Positions 14,879 to 19,923 of a stretch of DNA of 19,923 nucleotides are shown here, piece by piece. The stretch's first letter is position 1, and each line of letters opens with the position of its first letter. The translations under genes and the position numbers were made by a program. Under the pieces are notes generated by a model. That model saw only the letters and a list, made by a program, of their open reading frames with translations, ran no database searches and was not told the DNA's origin. Origin of the DNA: an uncultured Prevotella sp. (lineage in GTDB: Bacteria > Bacteroidota > Bacteroidia > Bacteroidales > Bacteroidaceae); the NCBI GenBank assembly GCA_900544825.1, contig UQWP01000068.1:1-19923 (forward strand), written 5' to 3'.

Positions 14879-14977
14879 ATACTTTAGCCAAATCGATGTT
14901 TTTTAACTCGATTTGGCTAAAGTATTCCTTATATCTTAGCCAAATCGGTATTTTTTCGTCCGATTTGGCTAAAGTAT
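14879..14977. repeat. Two large tandem hairpins upstream of the DUF234 ATPase
   Basis: Hairpin 1: 14879-14896 pairs perfectly with 14908-14925 (18 bp, 11-nt loop). Hairpin 2: 14936-14948 pairs perfectly with 14960-14972 (13 bp, extendable to 14931-14977 with a mismatch and a G-T, 11-nt loop). All four arms share TTAGCCAAATCG or its complement, and both loops contain T6. The units repeat with a 52-bp period, close to five helical turns; half-site centres alternate 25 and 27 bp. The array abuts the -33 box, so a multimeric regulator site is plausible. In this position it cannot be the terminator of susD. Confidence 0.85.
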
Positions 14978-15098
14978 CGCTTGCCCTCTATATGTTGTTT
15001 AGGTGTAGTTATTTTCATTGCATTTGACTTGTAAAGTTATTTGTAGTCGCTAATGCTAAGTGGAGAATAAGGGTGCAATTAGGCTTTGTAGTGGCTAT
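14978..15098. other. Intergenic stretch, nothing recognised
   Basis: AT-rich sequence between the hairpin array and the susCD terminator. I see no coding region, RNA gene or repeat in it. Confidence 0.5.
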
Positions 15099-15137
15099 AA
15101 AAAAGATATGCCCTCTTGCTTCACAGCAAAAGGGCAT
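15099..15137 (-). terminator. Intrinsic terminator of the susCD operon
   Basis: AGGGCAT/ATGCCCT (15131-15137 with 15108-15114) continues through one mismatch into AGCAA/TTGCT with a 4-nt loop, 12 pairs in all. On the minus strand it is followed by GATATCTTTTTT-type sequence with six Ts (complement of 15099-15104). It lies ~120 nt past the susD stop. Confidence 0.8.
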
Positions 15138-15256
15138 ACGCTCAGTTTTCATTTATAGAATAGCATAAGTCAATAAATGAACCAAATTTAAAAACTTAAT
15201 CTTATAAACCTAATCTTACTATAAGCCTATTCTAAAACTCATTATTGTTAAAATAG

Positions 15257-17017
15257 TTATTCTGTCCATCCTGGGTTCTGTGTCAGGTTCTTGTTCAATG
15301 TCAACTGATCGATTGGCAATGGATACAACCAACGGCGATCGTTGTCTGACCACTTGCGACCTGCGTCGTCGAGAGCCTTAGATGTGTACTGGTACAAGTA
15401 TGTCTTGCCCTTGTACTCAATAGTAGAGCGTCCCGTTTCACCACCGAAGGTAGCAATACCCTCATACTGCTTCTCAACAGTAGGAGTAATGCGGATACCC
15501 AAAACGGTCTTAGGGTTCTCCAGCAACTTCATGGCATTCCAACGCTTCAAGTCATCCATGCGGAAGCCTTCGGCTACCAACTCGATGCGGCGCTCACGAC
15601 GAATCTCGTAAAGAAGGTTAGAAAGCGTGTAGCCATAATCCAAAGGCTGCTGGTCGGCAACTGGGTTTACGGTGAGGTGAGCCATACCTACACGGTCACG
15701 AAGCTGGTTGATAGTCTTGTCGAGAACTTCCTGAGTGCAAGAACCCAACTCTGCATTAGCCTCGGCATTGATGAGCAATACCTCTGCGTAACGATAGATG
15801 AACCAGTCGTAAGAAGTGTTGTTTGCCTGCCACTGAGCTTCGTCAGCAGAGTGGAACTTGGTACATGGGTAACCTGTTACACCACCAGATGCAGAACAGT
15901 CTGGCATTGGATTCTGTTCCTGCTTGTTGTTGCGGATCCAGTATGGCTTGTGGTTGTTGTCTATGAGCTGATAAAGACGTGGATCGCGGTTAGCAATTTC
16001 ATCCTCCAACTCGTTGTCACCCTTATAGCCAGAACCCTCATTGTGGATAGGAGTACCATCCTTCATCAGGAATGACTCGATGAAGTCCTTGGTCAAACCG
16101 TAACCATTACCACCAGCCTGACGGCCAGTCTCATGGGTGAGTACACCAGTCTCGTAGAAGCGAGCCAGAATAGCCTCCTTGTTGTCTGAAAGATCTTCCT
16201 GAACGAAGAGGTTAGCATAGTCGAGTGGATAACCCTCGTATGCTCTTGTACCGGCACCGGCATCAGTACCCTTTACGATTTCATACTTACCGCTGTTGAT
16301 GATTTCATCAGTCAACTGCTTAGCCTTTGTAATCAAGCTTTCAGCTGTCAAACCCTCAGAACCTGCCTCGTGGTGATACTTCATATAAGTACCGTAGTAG
16401 AGACAAACGCGAGCCAACTGAGTGCGGGCTGCATCCTTGTGCAGACGGCCCTTCTCAGCCATAGTCTTCTCTGGGAGCCACTGGATAGCGAACTCCAAGT
16501 CCTCGATTACCTTCTTCAAAACGAAGTTGCGTGAATCACGACCCTTGAAGAGCTCTGCCTCATCACCTGTCTGGAGGTCAGACTCATACCAAGGCACATC
16601 ACCGAATGAACGGATCTTGCCATAGTAATCCTGTGCTCTGAAGAAACGAACCTCAGCTACATACTTGTTGATTTCTGCCTCTGTACCAGAAGCTGCCTGA
16701 TAACGCTTCATAAAGTAGTTGCAGCTACGAACGTTACCCCAGCTCCAGCCACCGTCAGATGTAGGAACGGTATATTCGTTGTACATATAACTATTGTAAA
16801 CTCGGCTCACAAAGTTATCAGTCTCACCATCATAGGTAGATGAAGGACCAGCCAACATGTTGTTGTAAAGTCCATTGGCGTACATCTTGAGGTCGTTGGC
16901 GCTTGTCCAGTATGATTTATCTGTAAATGAGTCCATTGGGCTCAAGTCGGTATAGTTGCAAGATGCAAGTGTCATACCAGCCATCATACTCAAAATGAAT
17001 ATATTTTTAATTTTCAT
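15257..17017 (-). CDS. SusD/RagB family outer-membrane lipoprotein
   Basis: The 586-residue protein has a lipoprotein signal MKIKNIFILSMMAGMTLASC with the lipidated cysteine at 20. It has a helical SusD-type body (YWTSANDLKMYANGLYNNML at the N-terminus) and the C-terminal hallmark EIRRERRIELVAEGFRMDDL. SusD proteins sit on the cell surface as a lid over the SusC transporter and capture glycans or peptides. The gene follows susC by 51 bp and is the last of the operon. No polysaccharide-degrading enzyme or regulator is next to it within the window, so the ligand cannot be inferred. Confidence 0.95.
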   Translation of the reverse strand: MKIKNIFILSMMAGMTLASCNYTDLSPMDSFTDKSYWTSANDLKMYANGLYNNMLAGPSSTYDGETDNFVSRVYNSYMYNEYTVPTSDGGWSWGNVRSCNYFMKRYQAASGTEAEINKYVAEVRFFRAQDYYGKIRSFGDVPWYESDLQTGDEAELFKGRDSRNFVLKKVIEDLEFAIQWLPEKTMAEKGRLHKDAARTQLARVCLYYGTYMKYHHEAGSEGLTAESLITKAKQLTDEIINSGKYEIVKGTDAGAGTRAYEGYPLDYANLFVQEDLSDNKEAILARFYETGVLTHETGRQAGGNGYGLTKDFIESFLMKDGTPIHNEGSGYKGDNELEDEIANRDPRLYQLIDNNHKPYWIRNNKQEQNPMPDCSASGGVTGYPCTKFHSADEAQWQANNTSYDWFIYRYAEVLLINAEANAELGSCTQEVLDKTINQLRDRVGMAHLTVNPVADQQPLDYGYTLSNLLYEIRRERRIELVAEGFRMDDLKRWNAMKLLENPKTVLGIRITPTVEKQYEGIATFGGETGRSTIEYKGKTYLYQYTSKALDDAGRKWSDNDRRWLYPLPIDQLTLNKNLTQNPGWTE

Positions 17018-17068
17018 TGTCAGTCTATTTTAAGTATTAATAATACACACTTTCCTAACTCTCGAACA

Positions 17069-19923
17069 TTATAATGTTAAGTTCATACCCACAGAGATCT
17101 TCTTGTTGATAGGGTAAGTCATGTTACCAAGTGTTTCAGGATCAGCAAACTTCACCTTCATTGGAGTCAATGTCAGGAGGTTTTCACCCTGTACAAATAC
17201 TCTCAAGCGAGCAATACCTACCTTCTTCAACAAGCTGGATGGAACTGTATAACCCAATGTAACGTTCTTCAAACGCAGGTATGCTGCATTCAGCATATAG
17301 CGGGAAGATGTGCTGTGGTTACCACCGTTTACACCATAGTGATGGAGTTTTGGGAAATAAGCATCACGATTATCCTCTGTCCAGTAGTCGAGAGAAGTGG
17401 TCTGTGGAGTACACCACTCATTTGTGAAGCCCCAGAACTGGGCACCACCCGAACCACCGAAGTAGTCGCGCTTACCGATACCCTGCCAGAACATCTCGAA
17501 GTCGAAGCCCTTGTAGTCTGCACCTGCTGTAATACCGTATGCATAGCGAGGAGTAGAGTTACCGAGAATCTTGCGGTCACCTGGCTTATCTACTGTACCC
17601 TCACCCCAGTCAATCTTGTTGTTACCGTTGAGGTCTTCAAACTTCACGTCACCAGCGCTCCAGTGGCCACCAGAAACTGCACTCTGATCCCAGCTGGCTG
17701 CTTCCTCGTCTGTCTTGAAGAGTCCGTTAGATACCAAACCCCAGATTTCACCCAACTTCTCACCTACGTAGTGGTCGCCGAGGAGGCGTGCATCGTTAGA
17801 GTACTTGGTGATTTCAGACTGATAGTCAGACAAAACACCCTTGATGTGATAGCCCAAACCGCAGCTCAAGCGATCGCTCCACTCTACAGAAACTTCCCAA
17901 CCGGTGGTCTTCATGTTGGCAGCGTTGCTTCTTGGAACGCTAGTACCGAGTACAGAAGGAAGAGTTGCACCCTTGGTCAACATATCCTTGGTGTCACGAC
18001 GATACCAGTCGAAAGATGCACTCAGGCGGTTGTTGAGCCATGTACCATCGATACCGAGGTCGAACTGGTTTACTGTCTCCCATGTGAATGAGCTACTTAC
18101 CAAGCCAGGAGCGTAAACAGCTACAGGGCGTGTGCCGCCGAGCAATACGCCAGCCTTTGTGCTGATGCCGTAGGTAGCCAGGTAAGGGAAGTTACCAGAT
18201 ACGTTCTGATTACCGAGAGAACCGTAAGATGCACGGATCTTCAGGTTGTCCCACCAGCTGCGCAATGGCTCGAAGAACTTCTCCTCTGATACACGCCAAG
18301 CGATAGAGCCTGAAGGGAAGAACGCATAGCGGTTACCCTTAGCGAACTTAGAAGAACCATCCTCACGACCGTTGAACTCGAAGAGGTATCTGCCCATGAA
18401 GTCATAGTTGAAACGGAAGAAGAGACCATTGGTTGACCACATGCTCTCGCTACCGCTGGTAGAAATATCACCGTATGCGAGGTTGATCTGTGGAGTATCG
18501 TTGTTGATAAGGTCCTTACGGCCTACCCAGTGATACTTGTTGTGCTTCTTCTCCTGGTTGTAACCTACGAGAAGCTTGAAGTTGTGCTTCTCTGCCAAAG
18601 ACAATGAGTACTCTGCAAATACGTTGAATGCCTGATAGTAGTCATCGTAGTTAGAAACTGTTACACTGCTAGGGTTGGTCCAAGGATAGTATTTCTCTGT
18701 ACCAGGTACTGCGGTGTAGTCGTAGAAGTTACGTACGTGCTCGTTAGAGTTTCTGCCATAGAAGTTCCAGGTGTAGTCAGCATTGATGACGAGACCCTTG
18801 ATAGGAGTGATGCGTACGGCACCAGTCATCCACAAGTCGTTCTGGCGATACTTGGCGTTACCACCCTGCTCCATGATAGCGATAGGGTTGGTGTTGTTAC
18901 CCTGACCTGCATAATGTCCATCAGGATGCTTTACTGGCATCAATGGGCTCAAGTCGTTCTTCATCATACCTGAGTATGCGCTCAAACCTGAGTAAGCTGT
19001 AGGGTTCATAGCTGTAGTACCACCGGTAGGGTGAAGCTCTGATGTATAAGTATGAGTAATCTTAGCGCTTACATTCAACCACTTGGTAATGTTAGAAGAG
19101 ATGTTTACATTAGCATTATACTTCTTGTACTTATCGTCACCAGCAGTCAAGATACCCTTCTGGTCGTTCATACCCAGAGATGCATAATAGGTAGTGCGGT
19201 CGTTACCGCCGCTGATGCTGGCATTGTAAATCTGAGAGAATGAAGTCTTGTAAAGCTCATTCCACCAGTCGGTATTGCCGCAATAGCCATACTTAGCTGT
19301 ATCATAGTTTTTGTCGAAGAATACAGGCTTGTCGTATGTTCCCTCGAAGTACTTCTTGGTATATTCGTAAACCTGATCCTTGAAGTAGTGACCAGAACCA
19401 CCGTCATTCTTGTTAGCCTCATCCATCATAGTGAGGTACTGCATGGAATTTACGTTGTGGTATGACTTTGCAGGGCTCTGCCAGTAACCTGTAGCGTTGA
19501 AAGAGATAGTAGGCTTGTCGCTCTTGCGACCCTTCTTGGTAGTAATGAGGATTACACCGTATGCTGCACGTGCACCATAGATGGCTGCAGAAGAAGCATC
19601 CTTCAATACAGAGATAGACTCAACGTCTTCTGGATTCACGAGGTTGGCATCCATCTGAACGTTATCAACCAATACCAATGGGCTACCGCCGTTCAAAGAC
19701 GTGTTACCACGGATATTGTAGCTAGAGCTGGCACCAGGAGCACCACCACTGTTCATAGATACGTTCAAGTTAGGAACAACACCCTGAAGACCCTGACCGA
19801 TGTTGGTGATAGGACGGTTTTCCAATACCTTACCATCCACGCTGGCAACAGCACCAGAGAGGTTTACCTTCTTCTGTGTACCGTAACCTACAACAACAAC
19901 TTCTTCCAGGCCCTGAGTATCCT
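17069..19923 (-). CDS. SusC/RagA TonB-dependent transporter (5' truncated by window)
   Basis: At least 950 residues are visible; the reading frame continues to the right edge, so the GTG at 19840 is an internal valine. The first residues, LEEVVVVGYGTQKKVNLSGA, are the segment typical of SusC proteins at the start of the plug. The plug domain follows (GLQGVVPNLNVSMNSGGAPG, YNIRGNTSLNGGSPLVLVDN, LKDASSAAIYGARAAYGVIL), then a ~22-strand beta barrel ending KKISVGMNLTL. Missing upstream are the signal peptide, the carboxypeptidase-regulatory-like domain and any TonB box. It imports the ligand captured by its SusD partner using TonB energy. Substrate unknown. Confidence 0.96.
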   Translation of the reverse strand, partial: DTQGLEEVVVVGYGTQKKVNLSGAVASVDGKVLENRPITNIGQGLQGVVPNLNVSMNSGGAPGASSSYNIRGNTSLNGGSPLVLVDNVQMDANLVNPEDVESISVLKDASSAAIYGARAAYGVILITTKKGRKSDKPTISFNATGYWQSPAKSYHNVNSMQYLTMMDEANKNDGGSGHYFKDQVYEYTKKYFEGTYDKPVFFDKNYDTAKYGYCGNTDWWNELYKTSFSQIYNASISGGNDRTTYYASLGMNDQKGILTAGDDKYKKYNANVNISSNITKWLNVSAKITHTYTSELHPTGGTTAMNPTAYSGLSAYSGMMKNDLSPLMPVKHPDGHYAGQGNNTNPIAIMEQGGNAKYRQNDLWMTGAVRITPIKGLVINADYTWNFYGRNSNEHVRNFYDYTAVPGTEKYYPWTNPSSVTVSNYDDYYQAFNVFAEYSLSLAEKHNFKLLVGYNQEKKHNKYHWVGRKDLINNDTPQINLAYGDISTSGSESMWSTNGLFFRFNYDFMGRYLFEFNGREDGSSKFAKGNRYAFFPSGSIAWRVSEEKFFEPLRSWWDNLKIRASYGSLGNQNVSGNFPYLATYGISTKAGVLLGGTRPVAVYAPGLVSSSFTWETVNQFDLGIDGTWLNNRLSASFDWYRRDTKDMLTKGATLPSVLGTSVPRSNAANMKTTGWEVSVEWSDRLSCGLGYHIKGVLSDYQSEITKYSNDARLLGDHYVGEKLGEIWGLVSNGLFKTDEEAASWDQSAVSGGHWSAGDVKFEDLNGNNKIDWGEGTVDKPGDRKILGNSTPRYAYGITAGADYKGFDFEMFWQGIGKRDYFGGSGGAQFWGFTNEWCTPQTTSLDYWTEDNRDAYFPKLHHYGVNGGNHSTSSRYMLNAAYLRLKNVTLGYTVPSSLLKKVGIARLRVFVQGENLLTLTPMKVKFADPETLGNMTYPINKKISVGMNLTL

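Overview
The window looks like chromosomal DNA of a Bacteroidota member, most likely Prevotella/Segatella. The evidence is a SusC/SusD outer-membrane pair, a type IX secretion protein (PorZ-like) with a C-terminal sorting domain, promoters of the Bacteroidota type (-33 TTTG or TTG, 18-19 bp, -7 TAnnTTTG), and nuclease-fused AAA+ ATPases of families that are multicopy in this phylum. The species call is an inference from recognised families, not from a search.

Layout. (1) 1-332: the 3' end of a peptide/bacteriocin-type ABC exporter on the + strand, then a hairpin. (2) 333-2640: a degraded accessory island. It holds two arrays of interrupted palindromes, a fragment of a DUF4143-type ATPase, and a broken AAA-ATPase/PD-(D/E)XK gene. 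The broken gene is flanked by ~107-bp inverted repeats, and one repeat arm is the 3' end of the neighbouring glycosyltransferase gene. (3) 2599-10323, all on the minus strand and tightly packed or overlapping: YitT-family membrane protein, rdgB, a family 2 glycosyltransferase, porZ-like gene, two more family 2 glycosyltransferases and a family 4 glycosyltransferase. The unit ends in a hairpin that overlaps the last stop codon. (4) 10404-13265 minus: leuS with its own consensus promoter. (5) 13385-14815 minus: an intact AAA+ ATPase with winged helix and DUF234 nuclease-like domain, preceded by a consensus promoter and two large tandem hairpins. (6) 15257-19923 minus: a susC-susD pair (susC runs off the right edge), ending in a good intrinsic terminator.

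How the parts may work together. The glycosyltransferases sit with porZ. PorZ of Porphyromonas gingivalis belongs to the type IX attachment complex, which links cargo to surface lipopolysaccharide, so a role for these transferases in surface polysaccharide or LPS is reasonable but unproven. The SusCD pair takes up an unidentified glycan or peptide; no degradative enzyme is encoded here.

Most unusual signal. Three ATPase genes or gene remnants from three families (DUF4143, AAA-ATPase-like/PD-(D/E)XK, DUF234) each have a different symmetric or repeated DNA motif at the promoter. In two of these arrays the copies are exactly 33 bp apart, as they also are in a fourth array whose gene is missing; in the DUF234 array the spacing is 52 bp. 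Near-integral helical spacing suggests a protein bound to one face of the DNA, possibly the ATPase itself. This is a hypothesis from sequence geometry only.
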